Source of the DNA: Betaproteobacteria bacterium
Lineage (GTDB): Bacteria; Pseudomonadota; Gammaproteobacteria; Burkholderiales; Burkholderiaceae_C
DNA: 64,000 nucleotides
Assembly (NCBI GenBank): GCA_025356445.1
Contig: JANXSZ010000023.1
Location: forward strand, 24,149 to 88,148
Direction of reading: 5' to 3'
Shown piece after piece: positions 16,975 to 26,107 of this stretch; the stretch's first letter is position 1; each line of letters opens with the position of its first letter. The notes below the pieces were generated by a model. That model did no database searches. It saw only the letters and a list, made by a program, of their open reading frames with translations, and had not been told where the DNA came from. A program made the translations under genes and the position numbers.

Positions 16975-17931
16975 ATGGGGTTATTGCTTCAATTGACGGG
17001 TCAACCCAAAGATTTGGGTGGCGGCTTTACCGTACGGCGGTTACTGCCATCGGCCCAACGCCAAGGGGTGGGGCCATTTATCTTTATGGACCATTTCGGC
17101 CCTGTGACCGTGGAGCCGGGTGTGGTGCACGATGTGCGCCCCCACCCGCATATTGGTCTGGCTACGGTGACCTACCTGCTTGAAGGCGCAATGATGCACC
17201 GCGACAGCCTGGGTTTTACCCAGCGCATCGAACCTGGTGCCATCAACTGGATGACGGCAGGCCATGGCATCGTGCATTCTGAGCGCGCACCAGAAGACCT
17301 GCGCGGTACCCGCTACGTCAACCATGGCCTGCAGCTGTGGGCGGCCTTGCCCCGCGAACACGAAGAAACTGCGCCTGATTTCAAACATACCCCTGCTGTG
17401 GACCTGCCCGAAGTGCAGGTGGGCGATGCCCTGGTGCGGGTGCTGATTGGCACCGCGTTCGGCGCCACATCACCCGTGGCTACGTTCAGCCCTACGGTTT
17501 ACCTGGATGTGCAACTGCCCGCTGGTGGCTCGCTGGTATTGCCCGCTTTGGCACAGGAGCTGGCGATTTACGTCCTGGGCGAATCTGAGGCGCTGGAGCC
17601 CGGTGTGGCGGTGGAGGGGGAACCTGTTGCTGTTCACAGCTTGGCTTTGCTCACCACCGATCCTGCCACGAACCGCAACGCCATCAGCCGCGTGACCACC
17701 GTCCACGCCTGCCGTCTGATGGTGCTCGGTGGCGATGCCCTGGATGCGCCGCGCTTCATGTGGTGGAACTTTGTCTCCAGCCGCAAAGACCGTATTGCCC
17801 AAGCGGCGCAAGACTGGTCAGGTCATGTGTTTGGCTATGTGGTAGGTGAAACCGAGATGATTGCCTTGCCTGAGCGGCGGGCCAAGAAAGAGCGCCGCGT
17901 CAAGCCCCGGCCGGCTGATCGGCGGGATTAA
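16975..17931 (+). CDS. second pirin-family protein
   Basis: A 318-residue pirin with the N-terminal signature RRLLPSAQRQGVGPFIFMDH and the metal-site segments HPHIGLATVTYLLEG and TAGHGIVHSERAPE, matching the long pirin branch rather than YhaK. The frame is open from an earlier ATG (16939), but the GGGGAG ribosome-binding sequence lies just before the ATG at 16975, which also begins at the conserved part. The C-terminus is basic (RRAKKERRVKPRPADRRD). It is the third gene of the pirin-flavodoxin-pirin set, separated from the flavodoxin gene by a strong hairpin. Confidence 0.88.
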   Translation: MGLLLQLTGQPKDLGGGFTVRRLLPSAQRQGVGPFIFMDHFGPVTVEPGVVHDVRPHPHIGLATVTYLLEGAMMHRDSLGFTQRIEPGAINWMTAGHGIVHSERAPEDLRGTRYVNHGLQLWAALPREHEETAPDFKHTPAVDLPEVQVGDALVRVLIGTAFGATSPVATFSPTVYLDVQLPAGGSLVLPALAQELAIYVLGESEALEPGVAVEGEPVAVHSLALLTTDPATNRNAISRVTTVHACRLMVLGGDALDAPRFMWWNFVSSRKDRIAQAAQDWSGHVFGYVVGETEMIALPERRAKKERRVKPRPADRRD

Positions 17932-18003
17932 CACAGGTTGAAAAACCCGGTCTTAACGGCCCGGGTGCTGCAAAGCGATGCCAATTGCAATTACGATTGG
18001 CCT

Positions 18004-18699
18004 ATGCAAGTTCTCACCCTACTTCCCTGGCTAGACTGGTTTGCCGTTGTTGTTTTTTTTGGCAGTTGGACAGGCTATGCCTGGTTCAGCAGCCACGGCA
18101 GCGCCAGCCGTACGTCCATTTTGGCCACCACCAACCGCTACCGTCGGCAATGGATGCTGGAAACCACGGCCCGTGATCCGCGCATGATTGACGGCCTGGT
18201 CACGCAGAGTTTGGCCAATATGCCTTCGTTTTTTTCGTCGACCACCATCATCATTATTGGTGGCTTGTTTGCGCTCTTGGGCTCCACCCAGCAAGCCACC
18301 GAGGTGGTGCGTGAGATCCCGTTTGCAGTACGTACCTCCGTGCTGATTTTCGATCTGAAAATACTGCTGTTGATTGGCTGCTTTGTGTATGCTTTTTTCC
18401 GCTTCACCTGGGCGATGCGGCTCAACACGTTTGTGGCACTGGCCGTTGCGTCCATGCCGCCAGCCAAAGAGTTTGAAGCCGGCTTGCATGACCGCGAGCT
18501 GTACGCTACCCGAGGCGGCAAGCTGCTGGGCTTTGCGGCGGAGACGTTCAACGATGGCCTGCGTGGCTATTACTTTGCCTTTGCGCTGATGGCTTGGTTC
18601 TTTTCGCCGGTGGCGTTGATCGCGTCCACCGTGTTTGTTGTGCTGGTGCTGTACAGCCGTGAATTTCGTTCTGACGTGCTGGGTGTGTTGAACGACTGA
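18004..18699 (+). CDS. DUF599 membrane protein
   Basis: A 231-residue integral membrane protein with about four hydrophobic segments (near 5-25, 75-95, 112-135 and 190-220). The segment RYRRQWMLETTARDPRMIDG and the helix FNDGLRGYYFAFALMAWFFSP are typical of DUF599 proteins, whose function is unknown. I start at the ATG giving MQVLTLLPWLDWF, because the upstream TTG extension is unlike the family. It has no obvious operon partner. A short hairpin (17945-17966) lies between the pirin gene and this start. Confidence 0.85.
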   Translation: MQVLTLLPWLDWFAVVVFFGSWTGYAWFSSHGSASRTSILATTNRYRRQWMLETTARDPRMIDGLVTQSLANMPSFFSSTTIIIIGGLFALLGSTQQATEVVREIPFAVRTSVLIFDLKILLLIGCFVYAFFRFTWAMRLNTFVALAVASMPPAKEFEAGLHDRELYATRGGKLLGFAAETFNDGLRGYYFAFALMAWFFSPVALIASTVFVVLVLYSREFRSDVLGVLND

Positions 18700-18773
18700 T
18701 GTTGATTATTTCTCGATTTTTAACCGCTTGCGCAACACCTGTGGGCATTAGCGGCTATCAATTTTGATTAATC
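18700..18773. repeat. possible divergent copy of the dispersed repeat
   Basis: Read on the minus strand this gap contains TTGATAGCCGCT and GCGCAAGCGGTTAAAAA, which resemble the TGCTAT...TAGC and GCGCT...AAAA halves of the other repeat copies. The match is weak. Nothing else is visible in this gap between DUF599 and trhO. Confidence 0.3.
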
Positions 18774-19529
18774 TGGAACGGCTTGACTGGCTACGGACAA
18801 GTCTGCCGCCAGCGTACGGCGCTCGTCAAACACAAAGCAGTCTCCCCGGTAGTGCGCACCGTCGGTCGTCTCAAAGTACTTGAGAATGCCGCCTTCGAGC
18901 TGGTAGACGTTGTCTATTCCCGCTTCACGCATCAGGATGGCTGCTTTTTCGCAGCGGATACCCCCCGTACAAAAACTCACCACGGTTTTGCCTTCCAGCG
19001 CCTCTTTGTGGTCAGCCAGTGCCTGCGGGAACTCGGTGAATTTGGTGATGCGCCAGTCGATCGCACCCTCGAACGTGCCGTGGTCAACCTCAAAGGCGTT
19101 TCGGGTGTCCAGCGTTACCACAGGGCGGCCTGTATCGTCATGCCCTGCGTCCAGCCAGCGCTTGAGGGTATGGGCATCAACGGCAGGGGCGCGGCCATCG
19201 TCGCGAGAAAAATCAGGCTGGATGGTGGGATGGTCCATGCGGATGATCTCGCGCTTTACCTTCACCAGCAGTTTTTTGAAGGGTTGGCTGTCTGACCAGC
19301 TTTCTTTGGGTTGCACATCGGCAAAACGCAAGTCTTGCTGCAACTGTGCAAAAAACTGCCGTACCGCTGTGGCGTCCCCTGCCAAAAACAGGTTGATACC
19401 TTCTTCGGCAATCAGCACAGTGCCTTTCAGGTTCAAGGCCTGTGCTTGGGCCAACACACGCTCACGCAATGCCGAGGTGTCGTGCAGCGGTACGAATTTG
19501 TAGGCAGAGGTGTTCAGGACGGTAGGCAT
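18768..19529 (-). CDS. trhO: tRNA uridine(34) 5-hydroxylase, rhodanese type
   Basis: TrhO (YceA) makes 5-hydroxyuridine at the tRNA wobble position in an oxygen-dependent reaction. The 253-residue protein has the N-terminal acylphosphatase-like domain (about 1-100, including [11 protein letters not shown]) and a rhodanese domain. The active-site loop is [13 protein letters not shown], with Cys187 and Cys193. It is divergent from dnaE with about 80 bp between starts. The length is short compared with enterobacterial YceA, which has a C-terminal extension; the core is complete. Confidence 0.9.
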   Translation of the reverse strand: MPTVLNTSAYKFVPLHDTSALRERVLAQAQALNLKGTVLIAEEGINLFLAGDATAVRQFFAQLQQDLRFADVQPKESWSDSQPFKKLLVKVKREIIRMDHPTIQPDFSRDDGRAPAVDAHTLKRWLDAGHDDTGRPVVTLDTRNAFEVDHGTFEGAIDWRITKFTEFPQALADHKEALEGKTVVSFCTGGIRCEKAAILMREAGIDNVYQLEGGILKYFETTDGAHYRGDCFVFDERRTLAADLSVASQAVPD

Positions 19530-19609
19530 GGCATCAAAGCAGTGGGCAAGGGAGGGCAGCTGGCAATTTTACGGGGGCAGGGGGGGCATTGCTTTCTACA
19601 ATCAGCGCC

Positions 19610-22600
19610 ATGACATTCCCTGCTTTCGTCCACCTGCGCCTTCACACTGAATTTTCCGTCGTAGACGGCACCAACCGCATTGATGATGCGGTAGCCCTGG
19701 CGGCCCAGGATGGCCAGCCTGCGCTGGCCATCACCGACCTGAACAACCTGTTTGGGGCTATCAAGTTTTACAAAGCCGCGCGAAGTGCAGGCGTGAAACC
19801 CCTGATTGGCGCCGAAATTTTCGTGGACGGCCTCTCCGGTGCTGCCCCGGGCGTGGCGGTGGCTTTGGGCGCCAAAGAAACCTTGGCCCGCTTGATCGTG
19901 CTGGTGCAAAACAAACAGGGTTATCTGAACTTGTGCGAGCTGCTGGCCCGCACCTGGACGCAAAACCCTGGCAAAGTGCAAAGCGCTTGCCGTCTTGCGT
20001 GGCTGACCGAATTGAACGAAGGTCTGATCGTGCTCTCTGGTGCGCAGATGGGGCCGTTTGGCCCGGCATTGCTGCAAGGGGACACCGAGCGCGCCGATGC
20101 CATGGCCAGCACCCTGGCTGCCATCTTTCCTGGGCGTTTTTACATCGAGCTGCAACGCGCTGGCCGCTCGGATGACGAAACCCATGTGGTCGCTGCTGTG
20201 CAGCTGGCTGCGCGATTGCAACTGCCCGTGGTGGCCACCCACCCGGTGCAGTTTGCCGCCGCAGACGACTACGAGGCGCATGAGGCACGCGTGTGCATCT
20301 CGGATGGTGAAATTTTGAGCAATCCCAAGCGTATTCGCCGCTTCACGCGTGACCAGTACCATAAGAATGCTCAGGAAATGATAGCGCTCTTCGCTGATCT
20401 GCCAAGCGCTGTTGCCAATACCCTTGAAATCGCCAAGCGCTGCAACCTGACGCTGGTGCTGGGCAAGTCCATGCTGCCGGAGTTTCCCACGCCACTGGTG
20501 AATGGTGAAAAACTGGGCATTGATGCCTACTTTCGCCACGCTTCGCACGAGGGTTTGAAGCAGCGCCTGATCCACCTGTACCCCAAAGAGGTTGAGCGCG
20601 AAAAGCAGCGCCCGGTGTACGAGACGCGGCTGGAGTTCGAGATCAACGTGATCTTGAAGATGGATTTCCCGGGTTACTTTTTGATCGTGTCCGACTTCAT
20701 TCACTGGGCCAAAAATAACGGTTGCCCAGTGGGGCCAGGACGAGGCTCTGGGGCTGGTTCGTTGGTGGCCTATTCGTTGTCCATCACCGATTTGGATCCC
20801 TTGCAGTACAACCTGCTGTTCGAGCGGTTTTTGAACCCTGAACGCGTTTCCATGCCCGACTTTGACATCGACTTTTGCCAGGGCAACCGCGACCGGGTGA
20901 TCGACTACGTGAAGGACAAGTACGGCCGCAATGCCGTCAGCCAGATCGCCACCTTCGGTACGATGGCCGCACGCGCTGCCATCCGCGACGTGGGCCGCGT
21001 GTTGGACATGAGCTATACCTTTTGCGATGGCATCAGCAAGCTTATCCCTAACAAGCCGGGCATGAGCGTCACCTTGCAATACCCACCTGCCACACCCAAA
21101 GAAGGCGACAAAAACAACTACGCCATTGCCATGGAGCCGGTATTGGCCGAGCGCATTGAAAAAGAAGAAGACGTTAAAACACTGATCGAGTTGGCTCAAA
21201 AGCTGGAGGGTATGACACGCAACATCGGTATGCACGCGGGCGGTGTGCTGATCGCACCAGGCAAATTGACCGATTTTTGCCCGCTTTACCAGCAGCCCGG
21301 CAGCGATTCGGCGGTGAGCCAGTACGACAAAGACGATGTGGAATCCATTGGCTTGGTCAAGTTCGACTTTTTGGGCCTTGCCACGCTGACGATTTTGGAG
21401 ATCGCCAAAGACTTCATCCGTGCCCGCCACAAAGGCCAGGAGAACTTTGCGTTTGAGAATATTCCGCTCGACGACACACCCACCTACAGGTTGTTTTCAG
21501 ACGGTAAAACCGAAGCCGTATTCCAGTTTGAAAGCCGGGGCATGCAGGGCATGTTGAAAGACGCTCGGCCTACCCGACTCGAAGACCTGATTGCGTTGAA
21601 CGCCCTGTACCGTCCTGGCCCCATGGATCTGATCCCCAGTTTCGTGGCCCGCAAGCATGGGCGCGAGGAGGTGCTTTATCCGCATCCTTTGGTGGCCGAG
21701 ATGCTGAGCGAGACCTACGGCATCATGGTTTACCAAGAGCAGGTGATGCAAACGGCGCAGATTCTGGGCGGTTACTCGCTGGGCGGTGCGGACATGCTGC
21801 GCCGGGCCATGGGCAAGAAAAAGGCCGAGGAAATGGCCGAGCACCGGAGCATCTTCCGTCTGGGGGCTGCCAAGAACGATATCGACGAGGCCAAGGCCGA
21901 CGAGATTTTCGATTTGATGGAAAAGTTCGCGGGCTACGGCTTTAACAAGTCGCACGCGGCTGCATACTCGCTGTTGGCGTACCACACCGGCTGGCTCAAG
22001 GTGCATTACACCGCTGAGTTCTTTTGCGCCAACATGACGGTGGAAATGGACGATACCGACAAACTGCGGATTTTGTTTGAAGATGCCGAGAAAAAGTTCG
22101 GCATGACCTTCGAGCCACCCAACATCAACACCGGTCGCTACCGGTTTGAGCCGATTTCGAACAAAGAAATCCGCTATGGCCTGGGCGCTGTCAAAGGCAC
22201 CGGCCAGCAGGCTGTGGAGGCCATCGTTGCGGCCCGTGAGGGCAAGGGTGTGGGTGAGCGTGGCGGTGAGGCAGGCCCGTTCAAAAGCCTGTTCGATTTT
22301 TGCGTGCGTGTAGACCGCAGCAAGTTCAACAAACGTGCGGTTGAAGCCTTGATTAAAGCGGGCGCGTTTGATTGCATTGAGCCGAACCGCGCCATGCTGA
22401 TCGCCTCGGTAGACCGTGCTTTTGAGTTTGCTGCCGCGCAGCAGGCCAACGTCAACCAGGGGGGCTTGTTTGACATGATGGGGGGTGACGATGACCACGG
22501 TTCCAGCACGCAAGAGCCGGACATGGTGGCCACCGACCCCTGGGGTGTGAAAGAACAGTTGACGCTGGAAAAAACCGCGCTGGGCTTCTATTTATCAGGT

Positions 22601-23197
22601 CATTTGTTTGACGAAGTGGTCAAAGAAATCAGCAACTTCATACGACGTCGCCTGGAAGACGTGGGTGACAGCAAAGACCAGCAGCTGCTGGCGGGTATCG
22701 TCACTGATTTTCGTGTCATCAATGGCCAGCGCGGCAAGCAGGGGCTGTTCAAGTTGGACGACGGCACCAACGTGCTGGAGGCCAGCGCCAATGAGGCCCT
22801 TATCAATGCGAACCGCAATCTGCTGAAAGACGATGAACTGGTCATCATCCAGGGCAAGGTGCAAAACGACCGCTTCTCGGGTGGTCTGCGCTTGCAAGTC
22901 ACCCAGGTGTGGGATTTGGCCAGCGCCCGTTGCCGTTTTGGCAAGTACCTGCGTGTAGCGGTAAACGGCAAGGCCCCGGACATTCACGCGTTGGTACGGG
23001 ACTTCCCTGCGCAGCGGGAAATCAGTGACGAGGGCGAACTGGTGCGTGGCTTGCCAGTGCGTTTGAACGTCCTGCGCGATACCGTGACGGTGGAGCTGAG
23101 TCTGGATGAGCGTGCCAAGTTTTTCCCAACGGATGCCGCGCTCAGCAGCTGGGTGGCACAAGCCCATGAGGGGCGTGCCGTGGTGGTTTATGAGTGA
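19610..23197 (+). CDS. dnaE: DNA polymerase III alpha subunit
   Basis: The replicative polymerase catalytic subunit, 1195 residues, normal length for DnaE. The PHP domain opens with HLRLHTEFSVVDG. The polymerase palm carries GPGRGSGAGSLVAY and the catalytic aspartates in PDFDIDFCQGNRDR. The fingers include GRNAVSQIATFGTMAAR, and an OB-fold follows near residues 990-1080. I start at the ATG giving MTFPAFVHLRLHT; the open frame extends seven codons upstream without support. It is a single gene, divergent from trhO and followed by a FecR-domain gene after 83 bp. Confidence 0.97.
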   Translation: MTFPAFVHLRLHTEFSVVDGTNRIDDAVALAAQDGQPALAITDLNNLFGAIKFYKAARSAGVKPLIGAEIFVDGLSGAAPGVAVALGAKETLARLIVLVQNKQGYLNLCELLARTWTQNPGKVQSACRLAWLTELNEGLIVLSGAQMGPFGPALLQGDTERADAMASTLAAIFPGRFYIELQRAGRSDDETHVVAAVQLAARLQLPVVATHPVQFAAADDYEAHEARVCISDGEILSNPKRIRRFTRDQYHKNAQEMIALFADLPSAVANTLEIAKRCNLTLVLGKSMLPEFPTPLVNGEKLGIDAYFRHASHEGLKQRLIHLYPKEVEREKQRPVYETRLEFEINVILKMDFPGYFLIVSDFIHWAKNNGCPVGPGRGSGAGSLVAYSLSITDLDPLQYNLLFERFLNPERVSMPDFDIDFCQGNRDRVIDYVKDKYGRNAVSQIATFGTMAARAAIRDVGRVLDMSYTFCDGISKLIPNKPGMSVTLQYPPATPKEGDKNNYAIAMEPVLAERIEKEEDVKTLIELAQKLEGMTRNIGMHAGGVLIAPGKLTDFCPLYQQPGSDSAVSQYDKDDVESIGLVKFDFLGLATLTILEIAKDFIRARHKGQENFAFENIPLDDTPTYRLFSDGKTEAVFQFESRGMQGMLKDARPTRLEDLIALNALYRPGPMDLIPSFVARKHGREEVLYPHPLVAEMLSETYGIMVYQEQVMQTAQILGGYSLGGADMLRRAMGKKKAEEMAEHRSIFRLGAAKNDIDEAKADEIFDLMEKFAGYGFNKSHAAAYSLLAYHTGWLKVHYTAEFFCANMTVEMDDTDKLRILFEDAEKKFGMTFEPPNINTGRYRFEPISNKEIRYGLGAVKGTGQQAVEAIVAAREGKGVGERGGEAGPFKSLFDFCVRVDRSKFNKRAVEALIKAGAFDCIEPNRAMLIASVDRAFEFAAAQQANVNQGGLFDMMGGDDDHGSSTQEPDMVATDPWGVKEQLTLEKTALGFYLSGHLFDEVVKEISNFIRRRLEDVGDSKDQQLLAGIVTDFRVINGQRGKQGLFKLDDGTNVLEASANEALINANRNLLKDDELVIIQGKVQNDRFSGGLRLQVTQVWDLASARCRFGKYLRVAVNGKAPDIHALVRDFPAQREISDEGELVRGLPVRLNVLRDTVTVELSLDERAKFFPTDAALSSWVAQAHEGRAVVVYE

Positions 23198-23280
23198 GTC
23201 CGTGAACTACTCCTCGCGCATGGCTCTGTGCAAGCGGCAAACCCAAGTCTTGCAAGCTGTCAGAACGTAAACTCATCTGC

Positions 23281-23817
23281 ATGAACAGCCCTACCCCTTT
23301 CCAAGCGTCAGCCTACAGCGTGTCCACCCAGTGGCGGTTACAGGGTGCTTTGCAGCACAGGCGGCAGCTGTTGGCCACGTTGGTGGTTGGTGGGCTGTTT
23401 TCTTTGTTGTTCAAACCGTCCTTTGCCCAAACCACGCTTGGCCCTGTTGGCATGGTGAAAACAGTGGCAGGCCAAGCGTTTTTGGAACTGAACGGCCAGC
23501 GTGTACCGGCGGTATTGGGTTCGCTGGTGTACCTGGGAAGCCGGTTGGTGACCGCTTCTGGCAGTACGCTGGGTATCACGTTCAAGGACGAGACGGTGAT
23601 GTCGATCGGACCCGACACGCAGTTGGTGATTGACCAGTATCTGTTCGCTCCGCGCGAAGGCAAACTCAGTTTGATCGCTTCGTTGACGCGGGGCACCTTG
23701 AACTACGTGTCGGGGCAAATCGCTAAGCTGCGCCCCGATGGTGTGAACGTCAATACCCCCACCGGCATGATCGGTGTGCGGGGAACCCAGTTTGTGGTAA
23801 GGGTAGACCCTCAATGA
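23281..23817 (+). CDS. secreted FecR-domain protein
   Basis: A 178-residue exported protein. A signal or membrane segment lies at about 28-50 (LLATLVVGGLFSLLF, ending FAQT). The rest is a single FecR-type domain with the typical pieces GSLVYLGSRLVTASGSTLGI, VMSIGPDTQLVIDQY and NTPTGMIGVRGTQFVV. It lacks any DNA- or sigma-factor-binding part, so it is not a classical FecR signal protein. Its stop overlaps the start of an OmpA-type lipoprotein gene by four bases, so the two are translationally coupled and probably act together at the cell wall. Confidence 0.85.
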   Translation: MNSPTPFQASAYSVSTQWRLQGALQHRRQLLATLVVGGLFSLLFKPSFAQTTLGPVGMVKTVAGQAFLELNGQRVPAVLGSLVYLGSRLVTASGSTLGITFKDETVMSIGPDTQLVIDQYLFAPREGKLSLIASLTRGTLNYVSGQIAKLRPDGVNVNTPTGMIGVRGTQFVVRVDPQ

Positions 23818-24533
23818 AGTCGAATGTATCGCGCGCCTGCAAGCCCTTGTGCCCTTGCGTGGCATGGGTTTTGGGTTTGTTGGTTTTGGGGGGCATCAGT
23901 GGTTGTGCTGAACGTTTACAGCCCCCGCCGCCGCTGTTGTCGTGGAGCACGCCACAGCCCATCTATTACCCCCAGCCGAAACCTGTTGTCGCCCCCGATG
24001 TGCCCCCTTCGTACCTGGTGCTGCTGCCCAATGCCGATGGCACTACGGGGCGAGTCTTTGTACAAAACCAGCGCGGAGGACGCCAGACCTTGAACCGTCC
24101 CAAGCAAGGCGGTGGTTTGGACGGTGCTGTGCCGCCATTTCCGGTGACTGACCAGCAGATTCAGCGTGATTTTGGTGCGGTGATGGCCGCCAGACCGCCG
24201 CTGCCTGAGCATTACCGCATTTACTTTGTCACAGGGAGCAGCGGTCTGACAGCGGAGTCAGCGGCAGTGCTCAAAACCATTGTCCAGCGTTCGCGGTCTT
24301 TTTCCGCGCTGGAAGTGACGGTAGTTGGCCATACCGACACCCGAGGCGATGCGGATGCCAACTACGCTCTGGGCTTGCGACGTGCCCGTGCGTTCGCTGA
24401 AATACTGGTGACCCAGGGGTTGAATGCCGTGAGTCTGGAAATTGGCTCAGATGGCGAAGACCTGCCTCTGGTGCCCACGGGTGACAACACCAATGAACCC
24501 AGAAACCGCCGGATTGAGGTGACGCTGCGCTGA
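23814..24533 (+). CDS. OmpA-family lipoprotein
   Basis: A 239-residue lipoprotein. The signal peptide ends in the lipobox GISGC (Cys31), followed by a proline-rich linker. The C-terminal 110 residues form an OmpA peptidoglycan-binding domain (YFVTGSSGLTAESAAVL, GHTDTRGDADANYALGLRRA, NEPRNRRIEV). It differs from Pal in its long middle segment and in its operon, being coupled to a FecR-domain gene. It converges with tolA across only 13 bp. A Pal-like role is possible because no pal gene follows tolA here, but this is speculation. Confidence 0.88.
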   Translation: MKSNVSRACKPLCPCVAWVLGLLVLGGISGCAERLQPPPPLLSWSTPQPIYYPQPKPVVAPDVPPSYLVLLPNADGTTGRVFVQNQRGGRQTLNRPKQGGGLDGAVPPFPVTDQQIQRDFGAVMAARPPLPEHYRIYFVTGSSGLTAESAAVLKTIVQRSRSFSALEVTVVGHTDTRGDADANYALGLRRARAFAEILVTQGLNAVSLEIGSDGEDLPLVPTGDNTNEPRNRRIEVTLR

Positions 24534-24546
24534 GCGGTCGTTGTGT

Positions 24547-25638
24547 TTATTTCAGACCCAAGTCTTTGGGTCTGAAACCCATGGAAAAAACCGGTGGAAT
24601 ACGCCCGTCTACATCGCGTGGCAGTGTTTCCGTTTTGATGATGGCGTTCACTACCGCCTCATCCCAGGCTTTGATGCCGCTGGATTTCACGATACGCGGT
24701 GTGCCGACGATGCTGCCATCCGGCGACGTGCGAAATTCAATATCCGCCATGGGGTTACCCGGAATGTCGTCGGGGAAGACGATATTGCCTTTGATCTTGG
24801 CTGCAACGCGCCCGCCATAGCTGGCGGATGGGCCAGACGATTTTTGAGCTGTGCCGGTGGCGTTAGCGTCGCCGCTTCCAGCGGCACTCTTATCCGCGTT
24901 CGCCAACAATTGTTTGACACGTTCTGCGTGTCGCGCATCGTCAGCTGTTTTCTCCGCCTTGGTCGCTTTCGCCGCCTTATCTGCTTTGTCGGTTTTCAAG
25001 GCTTGCTCATCGGCCAAGCGCTGTTCAGCTTCGCGCTTTTTAGCTTTCTCTTTCTCGGCGAGCTTTTTGTCTTGCGCTTCTTGTTCTTGTGCCAGTTTTT
25101 TCTTCGCCAACTTTTCTTTTTCTAATTTCTCCAGGGCCTCGGCCTTGGCGAGTGCTTGTTTTTCTTCTTCGCGTTTTTTAATTTTGTCCAAGCGCTTTTG
25201 CTCGGTTGCGCGTTCGGCCTGTTGCTCCAGTGCTAGTGCTTCGGCTTTGCGTTTTTCGCGTTTCTTTTCACGTTCCAGCGCAATTTGGGCGTCTTTCACC
25301 TCGGCCACTGGGGTGGGCGGAGGTGGCGGTGGGGCCAGTCGTTTCTGAACAAGAGGTTCAGGGAGAGGAGGGGCTTGCGGCACGGGCTCAGGTAGCGGCT
25401 GTTCTAGAGGCTTGGGGGCGGCCAGCACGGGCACAGAAGACCATAACTCTGCGTCGATCACCGGGCTTTCAACTTGCTGTTTCCACTGCACGCCCCAGGT
25501 GAGTGCCCCCAGTAGCGCCAAATGTGCCAACACGGCCAGCAGCGCAGAGGGCAATATGCCACGCGTCTTGGGTGGCGCGAATTCCAGGCGTTGCGCCAGC
25601 GTTCGTGCTGTTGCTGTTGCGGTGGAGGTGGCCGTCAT
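24547..25638 (-). CDS. tolA: TolA, Tol-Pal system inner-membrane protein
   Basis: A 363-residue TolA. A single transmembrane segment lies near residues 28-48 (SALLAVLAHLALLGALTW). A proline-rich stretch and then a long Ala/Glu/Lys-rich helical domain run from about 115 to 235. The C-terminal TonB/TolA-type domain has the family segments YGGRVAAKIKGNIVFPDD and WDEAVVNAIIKTETLP. TolA bridges the inner membrane to TolB and Pal during outer-membrane constriction. It is the last gene of ybgC-tolQ-tolR-tolA; the usual tolB and pal do not follow. Confidence 0.93.
   Translation of the reverse strand: MTATSTATATARTLAQRLEFAPPKTRGILPSALLAVLAHLALLGALTWGVQWKQQVESPVIDAELWSSVPVLAAPKPLEQPLPEPVPQAPPLPEPLVQKRLAPPPPPPTPVAEVKDAQIALEREKKREKRKAEALALEQQAERATEQKRLDKIKKREEEKQALAKAEALEKLEKEKLAKKKLAQEQEAQDKKLAEKEKAKKREAEQRLADEQALKTDKADKAAKATKAEKTADDARHAERVKQLLANADKSAAGSGDANATGTAQKSSGPSASYGGRVAAKIKGNIVFPDDIPGNPMADIEFRTSPDGSIVGTPRIVKSSGIKAWDEAVVNAIIKTETLPRDVDGRIPPVFSMGFRPKDLGLK
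24550..24577. terminator. 12-bp perfect hairpin between convergent genes (possible bidirectional terminator)
   Basis: TTTCAGACCCAA (24550-24561) and TTGGGTCTGAAA (24566-24577) form a perfect stem with a four-base loop. The hairpin overlaps the last codons of tolA, where it encodes RPKDLGLK, and lies just past the OmpA lipoprotein stop. There is no clear T-tract on either strand, so termination may rely on the stem alone or on Rho. Confidence 0.55.
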
Positions 25639-25661
25639 GGCAATAAGGTTCGCCGCAAAAA

Positions 25662-26105
25662 TCAGTTGACCAATTGCACAGACAAACCCACACGCTGTAT
25701 GCCTGCACGTTGCAGTGTGTCCATCACTTTGACGACCTGTTCGTACTTGACGCTGCGGTCAGCGCTGATGACCACGGCGGTGGAGATGCCAACGTCGGTG
25801 TCGGGATTGGCATTTTTAGCTTGGGCTTGTTTTACCAAATTGGCCACGTTCGCCAGCGTTACGGGTTTGCTGCCGTCTTTGCCTTTCAGCTCCAGTCGCT
25901 CGTTTTTGCCGATGATGATTTGCAGCACCTGATCGGGCTGGCGACCTGCTTTGCCAATGCTGGGCAGGTCAATCATGCTGGGCGTGATGAGGGGTGCAGT
26001 CACCATGAAGATGATGAGCAGCACCAGCATCACGTCGATGAAGGGCACCATGTTGATCTCGTTGATGGTGCGGCGACCCCGGCCCCGCGAGACGGTGGAT
26101 GCCAT
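25662..26105 (-). CDS. tolR: TolR, Tol-Pal proton-channel subunit
   Basis: A 147-residue ExbD/TolR family protein. One transmembrane helix (about 20-42, INMVPFIDVMLVLLIIFMV) carries the conserved Asp used for proton-driven motion, followed by a periplasmic domain. It lies two bases from tolQ and 23 bp from tolA, so the three genes are one transcript. TolQ and TolR form the stator that energises TolA. Gene order rather than sequence alone distinguishes TolR from ExbD. Confidence 0.94.
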   Translation of the reverse strand: MASTVSRGRGRRTINEINMVPFIDVMLVLLIIFMVTAPLITPSMIDLPSIGKAGRQPDQVLQIIIGKNERLELKGKDGSKPVTLANVANLVKQAQAKNANPDTDVGISTAVVISADRSVKYEQVVKVMDTLQRAGIQRVGLSVQLVN

Positions 26106-26107
26106 GG

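Noticed and set aside
17945..17966. Terminator after the second pirin gene (ACCCGG/CCGGGT stem)
   Set aside because: Only six base pairs with a ten-base loop and no T-tract; too weak to list as a feature.
19514..21430. 638-codon minus-strand open frame
   Set aside because: It is antisense to dnaE, whose protein is a clear full-length match. Its His/Gln/Val-rich composition is that of a shadow frame in GC-rich DNA.
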